A stretch of DNA of 64,000 bases from an uncultured Niabella sp. (GCA_934486785.1 CAKSQK010000002.1:297021-361020); one strand, 5' to 3'; counted from the stretch's first letter, positions 17,921-27,830 are shown. Notes: a model not told the origin generated them from the sequence alone. Translations and numbers: made by a program.

Positions 17921-19792
17921 ATGCATTACGTTTCAGCAGAGGGGTTGGAAAAAAGCTATGGCATTCAGCCATTATTCTCCAACATTTCTTTCAACATAGA
18001 AGAAGGCGATAAAATTGCCATCGTGGCCCGCAACGGCACAGGCAAATCCACCTTACTCAAAATACTGGCAGGTAAAGAAACACCCGACACCGGCAAACTC
18101 TGGATCAGTAAAGATGTGGACGTGGTTTTGTTTGAACAGGAACCAAAACTGTTAGAGGATAGAACCGTGGCTGACAATATTTTCTTTCACGACAATCCCG
18201 TGATAACGGCCATAAAAAACTACGAGCAGGCTGTAGAAAACAATCATGCTGAAAACATGTCGGCCGCTTTAATAAAAATGGATGAATTGAACGCTTGGGA
18301 TTTTGATGCCCGCGTGAAACAGATCTTTGGCAAATTGAACATTCACAACCTTGACCAGAAAATAACCACACTGAGCGGCGGGCAGAAGAAACGCGTGGCA
18401 CTTGCCAAAACCCTTGTGGATATTGGCTTTGAACACAAACATGTACTGCTGATCATGGACGAACCCACGAACCACCTTGATGTGGAAATGGTGGAATGGC
18501 TGGAGCATTTTTTAAATAAGGAAAACATTACCCTGCTGCTCGTAACGCATGACCGCTATTTTTTAGATGCGGTTTGTAACGTGATCTGGGAAATAGAAGA
18601 CAATACCATTTATGTGCATCGTGGAGATTATGAAAACTATCTGGAGAAAAAAGCTGCGCGCATAGAAAGCACATCTGCAAGTATTGACAAAGCCCGCAAT
18701 CTTTACCGCCGCGAGCTGGAATGGATGCGTAAGCAACCCAAAGCCCGAACTACCAAATCAAAAAGCAGGGAAGACCACTTTTACGAAGTAGAAAAAAGAG
18801 CCAAACAGCGCATTACCGATGAGCAGGTACAACTACAAATGAAAATGAACCGGCTGGGAGGAAAGGTCGTAGAGATGAAAAAAGTGTACAAGGCATACGG
18901 CGATAAAAAAATATTACAGGGCTTTGATTATACTTTTAAAAAAGGCGAACGCATTGGCATTGTAGGTAAAAACGGCGCGGGCAAATCTACCTTCATTAAT
19001 ATTTTACAGGGCATTGAAGCGCCCGATAGCGGCAAGATCAACATTGGCGATACGGTGATATTTGGCAATTACGCGCAGCAGGGGTTGATTATAAAAGAAG
19101 ACATGCGCGTGATTGAATTTGTAAAGAACATTGCCGAGAATTTTCCGCTGGCCAAAGGCGGCACCTTAAGTGCAGCGCAATTTTTACAATTGTTTTTATT
19201 TGATCCGGAAAAGCAATACACCTTCATCAGCAAATTGAGCGGCGGCGAAAAACGCAGGCTGCACCTGCTTTCCATACTTTTCCGCAATCCTAATTTTTTA
19301 ATTTTAGATGAGCCTACTAACGACCTTGACCTGCCCACGCTTGGCGTATTGGAAAACTTTTTAAGCGAGTTTGCCGGCTGCCTAATCATAATCAGCCACG
19401 ACAGGTATTTTATGGACCGTTTGGTGGAACATATTTTCGTTTTTGAAGGCGATGGTGTGATAAGGGATTTTCCCGGCAATTACACCCAGTACCGGCTGGA
19501 GCGTAAAGAAGAGCCTGAACCAATTGCGGGAAAAAATACAAATCTTGCGACTGCGCCAACTGTTGTAAAAAAAGATAAACGCGTATCGTTTAAAGACAAG
19601 CGTGAGTTTGAGCTGCTGGAAAAAGAAATCGCACAACTAACCAAAGAAAAAGAATCCGTAACCGAACAACTCAACAGCGGCAACCTGCCTTTTGAAGAAT
19701 TACAAACACTATCCAACCGCATTGGCGAACTAAGCGCGCTGCTGGATGAAAAGGAAATGCGCTGGCTGGAGCTGAGCGAGATGATGGAGTAA
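17921..19792 (+). CDS. ABC-F family ATPase (Uup/EttA-like)
   Basis: Two ABC ATPase domains in one soluble chain without membrane helices, the ABC-F layout of ribosome-associated translation factors. Domain 1: Walker A RNGTGKSTLL (about 37-46), LSGGQKKR, Walker B LLIMDEPTNHLD. Domain 2: Walker A GKNGAGKSTF (about 350), LSGGEKRRL, LILDEPTNDLD. The linker between them carries the basic helix pair (RRELEWMRKQPKARTTKSK) that enters the ribosomal E site. A C-terminal coiled coil (FELLEKEIAQLTKEKESV) makes it closest to Uup. Length 623 residues. Convergent with the gene at 19800, with only 7 bases between stops. Confidence 0.92.
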   Translation: MHYVSAEGLEKSYGIQPLFSNISFNIEEGDKIAIVARNGTGKSTLLKILAGKETPDTGKLWISKDVDVVLFEQEPKLLEDRTVADNIFFHDNPVITAIKNYEQAVENNHAENMSAALIKMDELNAWDFDARVKQIFGKLNIHNLDQKITTLSGGQKKRVALAKTLVDIGFEHKHVLLIMDEPTNHLDVEMVEWLEHFLNKENITLLLVTHDRYFLDAVCNVIWEIEDNTIYVHRGDYENYLEKKAARIESTSASIDKARNLYRRELEWMRKQPKARTTKSKSREDHFYEVEKRAKQRITDEQVQLQMKMNRLGGKVVEMKKVYKAYGDKKILQGFDYTFKKGERIGIVGKNGAGKSTFINILQGIEAPDSGKINIGDTVIFGNYAQQGLIIKEDMRVIEFVKNIAENFPLAKGGTLSAAQFLQLFLFDPEKQYTFISKLSGGEKRRLHLLSILFRNPNFLILDEPTNDLDLPTLGVLENFLSEFAGCLIIISHDRYFMDRLVEHIFVFEGDGVIRDFPGNYTQYRLERKEEPEPIAGKNTNLATAPTVVKKDKRVSFKDKREFELLEKEIAQLTKEKESVTEQLNSGNLPFEELQTLSNRIGELSALLDEKEMRWLELSEMME

Positions 19793-19799
19793 TATCCTT

Positions 19800-20387
19800 T
19801 TAATTCGTTGCCCATGCCCCGTCGCCTTTTGCATAAGGAATGCAAGGCTCATATTTTCCCGGCACGGCTGCATAGCGCAAAACTTTGGTAGCGCCGGGTT
19901 CGGAAGTAAAGAAGGCAAGCAGCGTAAGTTCGCGCATCATGCGGAAATAGTGCCGCGGTTCCTCTTCTTTTTTATTCTGCTGGTGTTCTTTTTGTTCTTT
20001 ATCAAGCTGTGTTAAAAGCTCTGTGCGCTGCGCGGGATCGAGCTTCATAAAATCAGCGCCGTACTGGTGACGGCTCAGTTTATCAATCGTCTTCATTCCA
20101 TCCCTGAAGATCTTCTGGTCATCTTTACCGTACGAATCTCTTACGAGGATGTTGATGGTCTCACCCACTTTGGCATCTTTCGCGCCGGGCGTATCCGTTC
20201 GCGGAATGATGGTTTCTGCCACCTCATCTAAAAATGCAATTTCTGCGGCTGTAAAAAAATCCTGCTCAATCGCTGCAGGCTTATCGCTGCTTTTGGGTTT
20301 GCAACCGGTTTGTAAAAAAAGATCAGCGCCTAAAACGGTTCCACCTAATATCAGCGCCACTCTTTGTACTGCTTCTCTCCTGTCCAT
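19800..20387 (-). CDS. Gluconate 2-dehydrogenase subunit 3-like protein
   Basis: Matches the small subunit family (subunit 3) of membrane-bound FAD-dependent dehydrogenases, which helps export and assembly of the catalytic GMC subunit. The N-terminus MDRREAVQRVALILGG resembles a twin-arginine signal, and a Cys in QTGCKPKS may be a lipobox. The conserved AAEIAFLDEVAETIIPRTDT and RHYFRMMRELTLLAFFTSEP segments identify the family. Length 195 residues. It lies 24 bases downstream of the GMC oxidoreductase on the same strand, its expected partner. Confidence 0.87.
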   Translation of the reverse strand: MDRREAVQRVALILGGTVLGADLFLQTGCKPKSSDKPAAIEQDFFTAAEIAFLDEVAETIIPRTDTPGAKDAKVGETINILVRDSYGKDDQKIFRDGMKTIDKLSRHQYGADFMKLDPAQRTELLTQLDKEQKEHQQNKKEEEPRHYFRMMRELTLLAFFTSEPGATKVLRYAAVPGKYEPCIPYAKGDGAWATN

Positions 20388-20411
20388 TTTATTAATGAAT
20401 TTGGTTTGTCA

Positions 20412-22094
20412 TTATAAATTATTTTTCTTCAGTTCATTCACCGCGAAATCAACCGCGCGCGCTGTGAGCGCCATATAGGTCAGCGAAGGGTTTACGCAGG
20501 AACCGCTGGTCATGCAGGCGCCGTCTGTTACAAATACGTTTTTACAATCCCATACCTGGTTGTTGCCGTTCAATACCGAGGTTTTAGGATCGCGGCCCAT
20601 ACGCGCCGTACCCATTTCGTGAATGCCCTGGCCAAAGCCATAGCCGCTGTCAAAAGCTTTTACGTTCTTCATGCCCGCGGCTTCCAGCATTTCTGCGCCA
20701 TCATTCATCATGTCTTCGCGCATTTTTTTCTCGTTGTCTTTAATCTCCGCGTCAATGTTTAAAACCGGCAGGCCCCATTTGTCTTTTTTATTTTTATCCA
20801 GTGTGATCTTGTTTTCATGATAAGGTAAAACTTCGCCAAAGGCGCCAATCCCTACAGTCCACGGGCCGGGTTCGCTCAGCGCTTCTTTCAGTGCCACACC
20901 AATGCTCAACTCGGCCACCTCGCGCTGCCACCCCTGCCTGCTGGCGCCTCCCTGGTAGCCAAACCCTCTCAGGTAGCTGCGTTTGTCGCCCAGCACATTC
21001 CTGAAACGCGGGATGTACAGCCCGCCCAACGGCCTGCGGCCTGAATAATATTTGTCATCATAACCTTCAGCCTCGCCATTGGCGCCGCAGCGAAAATGAT
21101 GATCCATCAGGTTGTGACCCAACTCGCCGCTGCTGCTGCCCAGGCCGCCGGGCCATACGTCAGTGGCAGAGTTAAGTAAGACCCATGTGGAGTTGAGCGC
21201 TGACGCACACAGGAAAACCACTTTTGCAAAATACTGGTAGGTTTGATTGGTTTCAGCATCCAATACTTCTACACCTTTAGCCTTTTTGGTGTCTTTATCA
21301 TAAATGATTTTTGTAACGATGGAGTAAGGCCGCAGCGTAAGATTGCCGGTGGCTACTGCGGCAGGCAGCGTGGCAGATTGCGTACTGAAGTATGCGCCAT
21401 AAGGACAACCGAGCCCGCATTTGTTACGGTACTGGCAGGCTGTGCGGCCATTGAGCGCCTGCGTAAGGTTGGCCGTGCGCCCGCTTGTAACAAGCCTTTT
21501 TCCGCCATATTTTTTATTCACCCTGTCGGCCACGTCTTTTTCAACACAGTTCATGGGCATGGCGGGTTGCATATCAGAATCAGGAAAGGCCGGCCAGTTT
21601 TCGCTTTTGCCCTGTATGCCGGTAAATTTTTCCACGTAACTGTACCAGGGTTTTATATCGGCATACCTTATTGGCCAGTCTACCGCGATGCCTTCCCTGG
21701 CGTTGGCTTCAAAATCTATATCGCTGTGGCGGTAGCAGTGCCGGCCCCATAACAAAGAGCGGCCGCCCACCGCATAGGCACGATACCAGTCAAAGCGTTT
21801 GGTTTCAATATAAGGGCAGTCTTTTTCATTAGCCCACCATTCAATATTCAACTCATTCAGGAGATAGTCGCGCCGCAGCACGGGATAGTCTTCTATAAGC
21901 TGTTGTGTGCGCATGCCACGGTGCGGCACTTCCCAGGGATTTAAATTGGCCGACCGGTAATCAACAATATGCTTTACGTCCACCCCTCTTTCAAGCATGA
22001 TCGTTTTAAGCCCTTTTTCGGTTAGCTCTTTTGCAGCCCAGCCGCCGGAAATGCCGCTGCCCACTACAATTGCGTCATAAGTATGTTCCGCCAT
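20412..22094 (-). CDS. GMC family FAD-dependent oxidoreductase
   Basis: Glucose-methanol-choline oxidoreductase. FAD-binding motif DAIVVGSGISGGWAAKELTE at about residues 6-25; the GRSLLWGRHCYRHSDIDFEA region follows at about 112. The catalytic pair is His492 (GIHEMGT) and Asn535 (SCVNPSL). It oxidises a sugar or alcohol and, with a subunit-3 partner, should pass electrons to a membrane acceptor. The C-rich CQYRNKCGLGCPYGAYFS segment is typical of this branch. Length 560 residues. No cytochrome c subunit lies beside it. Confidence 0.9.
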   Translation of the reverse strand: MAEHTYDAIVVGSGISGGWAAKELTEKGLKTIMLERGVDVKHIVDYRSANLNPWEVPHRGMRTQQLIEDYPVLRRDYLLNELNIEWWANEKDCPYIETKRFDWYRAYAVGGRSLLWGRHCYRHSDIDFEANAREGIAVDWPIRYADIKPWYSYVEKFTGIQGKSENWPAFPDSDMQPAMPMNCVEKDVADRVNKKYGGKRLVTSGRTANLTQALNGRTACQYRNKCGLGCPYGAYFSTQSATLPAAVATGNLTLRPYSIVTKIIYDKDTKKAKGVEVLDAETNQTYQYFAKVVFLCASALNSTWVLLNSATDVWPGGLGSSSGELGHNLMDHHFRCGANGEAEGYDDKYYSGRRPLGGLYIPRFRNVLGDKRSYLRGFGYQGGASRQGWQREVAELSIGVALKEALSEPGPWTVGIGAFGEVLPYHENKITLDKNKKDKWGLPVLNIDAEIKDNEKKMREDMMNDGAEMLEAAGMKNVKAFDSGYGFGQGIHEMGTARMGRDPKTSVLNGNNQVWDCKNVFVTDGACMTSGSCVNPSLTYMALTARAVDFAVNELKKNNL

Positions 22095-22223
22095 TTTTGT
22101 TTGTTCGTTTGTTTTGATGGTTGCCCTCTAAATTCAGAAAGCAAAAACCGCTTCTAAAGATATTCAAATATTTTCAACAAAAAAGAAACAAAAGTTTTGC
22201 TTCGGAAAATTTAAACGCTGTGT

Positions 22224-23045
22224 ATGCCAATGATGAATTCCCTATTTTTGAAACAATTTTTTTTGATGGGCATATTAAGGATCCTTTTCAGCATATACGC
22301 GATGATCATTTTTGTGGTGCTGATGCTAATCGTTTTTATTCTGTCATTGGCATCAGTGTTTATGGGCCGCATAAGCGGCGGCAATTATGTGTACAAGCTC
22401 TGCGGTTACTGGTCTGACATCTGGTTTTTTCTCACGTTTATTAAAGTTAAAAAGATCAACGGCCACCTGTTTGATCCTGGTCAGAAATACATCGTGGTGG
22501 CCAATCATATCTCCTATCTTGATATTCCCGTGCTGGTGAATGTTTTCAGAAAACCCCTGCGGCCATTGGGCAAGGAGTCAATGGTAAAGATCCCGATATT
22601 TGGCTTTCTTTACCGCAAAGCCGTGGTAACTGTTGACCGCAGCAGCGGCGAAAACAGGACCCGCAGCATCAGTATTTTAAAATCCATGATACAACGCGGC
22701 ATCTCCGTGCTTGTTTTCCCCGAAGGCACTTTTAATACTACCGGCAGGCCTTTAAAAGAATTTTACAACGGCGCTTTTCGCGTGGCCATTGAAACGCAGA
22801 CACCGGTAAAACCTGTGTTATTTTTAGATACTTTTGACAGGATGCATTACAGCACTATCTTTTCTCTTACGCCCGGCATGTGCAGGGTGGTTTATTTGCC
22901 AGATATTGAAACCAAAGGTTTGGCACTGGGTGATATGGAGCTGTTGAAACAACGTGTTTTTAATATGATGGAACAAAATCTTGTTGCCTACAACGCACCA
23001 TGGATCATCGGGGAAGAAAACGCTGTAAAACCCAAAGCAGAGTAA
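22224..23045 (+). CDS. plsC: 1-acyl-sn-glycerol-3-phosphate acyltransferase (PlsC family)
   Basis: Acylates lysophosphatidate to phosphatidate. The catalytic NHISYLD box (H95, D100) and the substrate loop FPEGTFNTTGRP (about 170-181) are both intact. Two or three hydrophobic segments near the N-terminus (about 10-50) anchor it in the inner membrane. Length 273 residues. Several Met codons crowd the start (22224, 22230, 22233); the first is used here. The priA reading frame follows directly. Confidence 0.9.
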   Translation: MPMMNSLFLKQFFLMGILRILFSIYAMIIFVVLMLIVFILSLASVFMGRISGGNYVYKLCGYWSDIWFFLTFIKVKKINGHLFDPGQKYIVVANHISYLDIPVLVNVFRKPLRPLGKESMVKIPIFGFLYRKAVVTVDRSSGENRTRSISILKSMIQRGISVLVFPEGTFNTTGRPLKEFYNGAFRVAIETQTPVKPVLFLDTFDRMHYSTIFSLTPGMCRVVYLPDIETKGLALGDMELLKQRVFNMMEQNLVAYNAPWIIGEENAVKPKAE

Positions 23046-23204
23046 ACGATTTTAAAATACATCAACATCACGCCAGATCATAACATATTATTTCAAACAG
23101 ATGAAAAAGCATTCGCGGAGGTTATCATTCCGCTGGCGCTACCTGTCAATTATACCTGGGCTGTACCAGAAGCATTCAAAGAAGCCGCCCAGCCTGGCTG
23201 CCGC

Positions 23205-25562
23205 GTGGAAGTGAACCTGGGCAAAAATAAAAAATACGCCGGCATTATTAAACGGCTTCACAATAAAGCGCCGGAACTGGTTGAAGCCAAAGACATCATC
23301 AACGTGCTTGACGCGGAGCCGGTGGTGCACGCGCAGCAATTACAATTGTGGGAATGGATTGCCGCTTATTACATGTGCACCGAAGGTGAAGTAATGGCTG
23401 CCGCGCTTCCGGCTCATTTTAAACTAAGCAGCGAAACCACTTTGGTTTTTAATGAAGAAGCCGGTGAAGAATTTACCGATATGAGCGATGAAGAAGCGCT
23501 GGTGGTTGACGCGCTGATCCTGAAAAAGGAATTAAAGATCTCGGAAGTGCAGGACATACTGGATGCCACGCATGTGTACCCCGCTATTAACCGCCTGATA
23601 CAAAAACGAATTTGTTATGTATGGGAAGCGCTGAAAGAAACCTATGCCCCAAAAAAAGAATCTTACGTGCTGCTTACGCCAGCCTACAACAATGAAGCGG
23701 CTTTGGAGCAATTGCTGAACGAAGACAGGCGCCTGCAGCGTGCGGAAAAGCAAATGGAACTGCTGCTGGCTTACCTTCATTTTTTAAGAACGGAAGGCGA
23801 GATCACCAGGCCGGCCCTGCTGAAAAAATCAGGCGCATCAGAGGCGCAGTTGAAAGGACTGGTAGAAAAAGGAATATTGCAAATTGAAAAAAGAACGATT
23901 GACAGGCTGAAACCGCAGCCTAAGAACATCAACATCAACTTTGATCTTTCGCCCGCGCAGCAGTCAGCCTTTGAAAGCATTCAGCAAAACCTGCAAAGCA
24001 AAAATGTCTGCCTGTTGCACGGCGTTACTTCAAGCGGTAAAACTGAAATATACATCCGGCTGATTGAGCAATACCTGAAAGCCGGGCGGCAGGTGCTGTA
24101 CATGCTGCCGGAAATTGCACTGACCTCGCAAACCATCAGGCGCCTGCAGCGGCACTTTGGCGGCCACATTGGTGTGTATCATTCCAGGTTTTCCCAAAAC
24201 GAAAGAGTGGAGATATGGAATAAGGTGCGCCGGCAGGAACTGAATATTGTGCTGGGTGCGCGTTCGGCTCTTTTTCTGCCCTTCCAAAATTTGGGGCTGA
24301 TCATTTGCGATGAAGAACACGATACCTCTTACAAGCAAATGGAACCGGCGCCACGCTACAATGCCCGCGACAGCGCCATTTACATGGCCGGCCTTTTTAC
24401 AGATTGCCATGTAGTACTGGGCAGCGCCACGCCATCGCTGGAGTCTTATCACAATGCGGTAAAAGATAAATACGGCTTTGTGGAACTGAACGAACGCTAT
24501 GGGAACATGGAGCTGCCGCCGATTGAAATGATTGACACGCGGCGGTTTAAACGCAAAGACATTCAAGGTGATATGATTACCCCGCCATTGCACCAGGCCA
24601 TACAGCATACGGTTGAAAAAAAACGGCAGGTGATCCTGTTTCAAAACCGAAGGGGCTACACGCCTTACCAGCGCTGTAATACCTGTGGCTGGATACCCAG
24701 GTGCAAATATTGCGATGTGTCGCTCACGTATCATAAATTTCACAACAAACTTATTTGCCATTACTGTGGTACCACATACCCACCAATGAATACCTGCGCC
24801 GTTTGCGGCAATCATGATTTTGTACAAAAGCAGTTTGGCACCGAGCGGATTGAAGAGCTTTTGCAGGAAACCTTTCAGGGCACCACGGTTGGCCGAATGG
24901 ATATTGACACTGTACGTGGCAAACATGCGCACGACCAGCTTATACAATCTTTTGAGCAGGGCAAGATGGATATACTTGTAGGCACGCAAATGGTGGTAAA
25001 AGGGCTTGACTTTGAAAACGTAGACCTGGTGGGCATTTTAGATGCTGACGGTATTTTATCTTTTGCTGATTTTCGCGTAAATGAACGCGCCTTTCAACTG
25101 ATAGAACAGGTGAGTGGCCGGGCGGGGCGTAAAACAGGCAATGCAAAAGTTTTGGTGCAAACGGCGCAACCGCTGCACCCAGTGCTGCTTCAGGTGCAGC
25201 AGCATGATTATAAAAAAATGTTTGATGAAGAAATTACCAACCGCCAGCAGTTTGCCTATCCGCCATTTACGCGCCTCATCAGGATCACCTTCAGGCATAA
25301 AATAAAAGATGTGGTGCATGATGCCGCGGGAATTTTTGCTGACAGCCTGCGCAACCGTTATCAAAATTATATAACCGGCCCGTCTGAGCCGGTGGTGGGC
25401 CGTGTCAGAAATCAGTATTTGATGGAAATGTTACTAAAGCTGCCGCTATCCCAAAAACTGATCATAAAATGTAAACAGGATATTTTACAGGAAATTGCCA
25501 TTCTTCACCAGGAAAAAAGATACCGCGCCGTGGTGATCGTACCAGATGTTGATGCATTGTAA
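23205..25562 (+). CDS. priA: Primosomal replication protein N' (PriA helicase), 5' end displaced
   Basis: Restarts stalled replication forks. Walker A GVTSSGKTE (about 264-272), the DEEHD box, and eight Cys in CxxC pairs (CNTCGWIPRCKYC, CHYCG, CAVCG; about 500-540) for two zincs identify PriA. The first canonical start in frame is GTG at 23205, yet conserved PriA sequence (FAEVIIPLALPVNYTWAV and on to PGCR) lies in frame before it from about 23112. An ATG at 23101 is one base out of frame; one more A in the run at 23104-23108 would restore MKKAFAEVIIPL and an 819-residue protein. So the true gene is probably 23101-25562 with a frameshift, or it uses a rare start. Confidence 0.88.
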   Translation: MEVNLGKNKKYAGIIKRLHNKAPELVEAKDIINVLDAEPVVHAQQLQLWEWIAAYYMCTEGEVMAAALPAHFKLSSETTLVFNEEAGEEFTDMSDEEALVVDALILKKELKISEVQDILDATHVYPAINRLIQKRICYVWEALKETYAPKKESYVLLTPAYNNEAALEQLLNEDRRLQRAEKQMELLLAYLHFLRTEGEITRPALLKKSGASEAQLKGLVEKGILQIEKRTIDRLKPQPKNININFDLSPAQQSAFESIQQNLQSKNVCLLHGVTSSGKTEIYIRLIEQYLKAGRQVLYMLPEIALTSQTIRRLQRHFGGHIGVYHSRFSQNERVEIWNKVRRQELNIVLGARSALFLPFQNLGLIICDEEHDTSYKQMEPAPRYNARDSAIYMAGLFTDCHVVLGSATPSLESYHNAVKDKYGFVELNERYGNMELPPIEMIDTRRFKRKDIQGDMITPPLHQAIQHTVEKKRQVILFQNRRGYTPYQRCNTCGWIPRCKYCDVSLTYHKFHNKLICHYCGTTYPPMNTCAVCGNHDFVQKQFGTERIEELLQETFQGTTVGRMDIDTVRGKHAHDQLIQSFEQGKMDILVGTQMVVKGLDFENVDLVGILDADGILSFADFRVNERAFQLIEQVSGRAGRKTGNAKVLVQTAQPLHPVLLQVQQHDYKKMFDEEITNRQQFAYPPFTRLIRITFRHKIKDVVHDAAGIFADSLRNRYQNYITGPSEPVVGRVRNQYLMEMLLKLPLSQKLIIKCKQDILQEIAILHQEKRYRAVVIVPDVDAL

Positions 25563-25622
25563 ATAATAAGTTACCCGGCCTCCTGGCTCGACTATGCTTT
25601 GCTTCACCCGACCTGGAAATTC

Positions 25623-26297
25623 TCAATATTTTCCCGACAATTCCATGATTTGCTCATAGGTATAAATATATACCCCTTTTTCATTTTTCTTACTTGCGGC
25701 TATCATTGCTTTTGCAACATCACCACCTTCAATTGCACTGTATTGTTTTGCTTTACCATATAATATACCGGAAAGTGGTTTCATTATTACCTGTGCGATC
25801 TTTTCCATGGGTCGCCTTTCTTTTCTTTCACCCAGCAACATACCCGGCCGCATAATATGCACTTCTGGCATTCCGGTGGCAATCACATCCTGCTCAGTTT
25901 GCCCTTTCATTTTGGTATAAAACAAAGGGCTTTCTGCATTGGCGCCCATCGAAGAAACAAATACAAATTTTTCGCAACCGCGCTCAAGCGCCAGCCTGCA
26001 GGCATTTACAGGAATATCATGATCAATCTTCCAGTACAGCTTTTTATCGCCACGCACCTTTTTGTTCGTGGTTCCAATACAGCTAAACACCACATCGCTG
26101 CCATCGAGCGCCAATTGCACTGTTTCTATATCATCAAAATTTACCAGTTTTATTTCCAGCCGGTTATTGGTAACGGGTACAGGCCTTCTTACCAGTATTC
26201 TTATATAATCATAATCCGGATCCTGCATTAACAAATTCAGCAGTTGTGTGCCTATCATTCCAGTGGAGCCGATGATGGTAGCTGTACGTTCGCTCAT
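25623..26297 (-). CDS. NAD(P)-binding Rossmann-fold protein (atypical SDR)
   Basis: A cytosolic NAD(P)H-binding protein of the atypical SDR group (HTATIP2/NmrA-like): nucleotide loop ATIIGSTGMIGTQLL at about residues 6-20, VVFSCIGTT at about 69-77, and FVFVSSMGANA at about 111-121. The VSSMGA motif with a distant YTKMKGQ supports a YxxxK-like site. Family members are reductases or regulators; the substrate is not evident. Length 224 residues. A terminator upstream at 26320-26348 separates it from the preceding gene. Confidence 0.82.
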   Translation of the reverse strand: MSERTATIIGSTGMIGTQLLNLLMQDPDYDYIRILVRRPVPVTNNRLEIKLVNFDDIETVQLALDGSDVVFSCIGTTNKKVRGDKKLYWKIDHDIPVNACRLALERGCEKFVFVSSMGANAESPLFYTKMKGQTEQDVIATGMPEVHIMRPGMLLGERKERRPMEKIAQVIMKPLSGILYGKAKQYSAIEGGDVAKAMIAASKKNEKGVYIYTYEQIMELSGKY

Positions 26298-26319
26298 TAA
26301 AATGTTTTACTAAAGTTAT

Positions 26320-26348
26320 AAAAATAAAGGGTGCTATAACGGCACCCT
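26320..26348 (-). terminator. Rho-independent terminator after the Ig-like gene
   Basis: On the minus strand AGGGTGC pairs with GCACCCT around a 7-base loop and is followed by TTATTTTTA. It lies 27 bases after the stop of the gene at 26375 and ends that transcript. Confidence 0.75.
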
Positions 26349-26374
26349 AATTTACTTTATAGATACTGTTTATA

Positions 26375-27631
26375 CTATTTTAAACGATATTTTCTTTGAA
26401 TGCGTTTGCTGTTAAATTTTCTTTCCAGTTCCGCATCAGACATGCTTTCAGCAATTTCTGTAGGCACATTAATCAATTCATTTCTGCTTTGACGCAATTC
26501 CTTTTTAAGGGTTTCGGTTTTTTGCACAATCAGCGGGTCTCTATCTCCAACAAGCCTGGTATCTGTAATAATGTATTCAAGGCGTTTAATGTTTGAGCGT
26601 AAAGTTAATGCCTGGTTTTGCTCGGCAGTTTTATCAGGCACGGCAGCCTGCTTTACCGGAACAAGGGCTGCGCCTACGCTGGGTATTACTTTAGCAGTAT
26701 TCTTGGCGCCATCGCCTTTTTGTGTAGCCAAAACTGTACTGGTAACACCAGATGAAGCCGTTGTAATATCGAAAGCAGACCTGTAAGTTCTGGTTTTTTT
26801 AATTCTTTTATCTAAAGCCAGGAAAGTATATTTCAATTGCTTGATCCATGTTTTTAAAGAGCTGTCCACTTCTACATAATCCCTCATAGCAATATCATAG
26901 TTAAGGGCATCTTTTACAATTACGCGCACTCTTGCCGTGTCTGAATAATTAAATTTTGTGGTACCGATAAAAAACAGGTCAATAGTTCTTTCTTTCACTT
27001 TTTCTGTTTCATTCACAAAATCGTAGGGCGGTACCCATTCAAACAGATCATCGCAGCTTTTAGGCAACTTATATTTACTGATGGTTTGACTACTTGAAAA
27101 CAAAATCTTATCTATTGGGAAATTGCCGTTTTCACACATTACGGTGAAGCTTAGTTTGTTTCCTTCCTCAACCGTTACAGGACTTACCACGCTTGGTTTT
27201 ATGCTTGGCAAAACCACATCAGTATTATACCAACTGATCGCAAATGTAGTATCCGTTTTATCCTCAGGGTCTGTAAGGCTTTGCACGCCAATTCGAACGG
27301 GATATTCGGTATCGTATTTCAACCTGCCCGACCTGAAAATATCTTTATTAGAACGAAAAATAAGAGTGCCATTGTCTTTATTAATCTGCAAACCGGGGGG
27401 CGCATTTTTCAAAAACCAGTAATAATTGTTTTGTGGTTTATTGATCATGAGGCGGTAAGAAAGGCTGGAATCCACATGCAGTGAAAAATAAGGGTTCAGG
27501 TTGATGATACGAAGCGTTGTATCAACCCGCACAAAAGGGTCGGGCACAACTGTTGGCAACGTATCAGTTACCTGGCCAAAAGTGGTGTAGGTAAATAAAA
27601 TGAATATGAATGATAAAAATCTTTTATACAT
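26375..27631 (-). CDS. Secreted protein with Ig/cadherin-like N-terminal half, function unknown
   Basis: I do not recognise a named family. With the ATG at 27631 it begins MYKRFLSFIFILFTYTTFGQ, a clear signal peptide. Residues about 35-240 resemble two or three Ig- or cadherin-like beta domains (PPGLQINKDNGTLIF is the putative-Ig pattern; VTVEEGNKLSFTVM follows). Residues about 255-418 are helical and basic, with a low-complexity Thr/Ser/Ala patch, and end in RIQRKYRLK. Probable envelope protein in Chitinophagaceae. An in-frame ATG nine codons earlier would spoil the signal peptide. Confidence 0.6.
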   Translation of the reverse strand: MYKRFLSFIFILFTYTTFGQVTDTLPTVVPDPFVRVDTTLRIINLNPYFSLHVDSSLSYRLMINKPQNNYYWFLKNAPPGLQINKDNGTLIFRSNKDIFRSGRLKYDTEYPVRIGVQSLTDPEDKTDTTFAISWYNTDVVLPSIKPSVVSPVTVEEGNKLSFTVMCENGNFPIDKILFSSSQTISKYKLPKSCDDLFEWVPPYDFVNETEKVKERTIDLFFIGTTKFNYSDTARVRVIVKDALNYDIAMRDYVEVDSSLKTWIKQLKYTFLALDKRIKKTRTYRSAFDITTASSGVTSTVLATQKGDGAKNTAKVIPSVGAALVPVKQAAVPDKTAEQNQALTLRSNIKRLEYIITDTRLVGDRDPLIVQKTETLKKELRQSRNELINVPTEIAESMSDAELERKFNSKRIQRKYRLK

Positions 27632-27761
27632 TTCATTAATACTTAAAAGGTTGTGCAAATCTACGTAATAGCGGTCTTAGGTACAAAAAATGTGCAACGT
27701 TTAATTTTTACAAACTTAACAAGTTTTAGTTAAGGACGACGCTCCGGTGAAAAAGGTTTAC

Positions 27762-27792
27762 AAAAAAAAGCCCGGTGTGGAAACACCAGGCT
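27762..27792 (-). terminator. Rho-independent terminator after hsp20
   Basis: On the minus strand AGCCTGGTGT pairs (one G-T) with ACACCGGGCT around TTCC, followed by eight T residues (plus-strand A-run 27762-27769). It lies 38 bases past the hsp20 stop. Confidence 0.88.
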
Positions 27793-27830
27793 CAAACCAA
27801 AACTAACTGCTTATGAGAAAAACTTAATTA

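Noticed and set aside
24030-24989. Long open frame (about 320 codons) on the minus strand inside priA
   Set aside because: Fully antisense to conserved PriA helicase motifs; residue composition (many His, Gln, Arg) is that of a shadow frame, and no start or promoter is visible.
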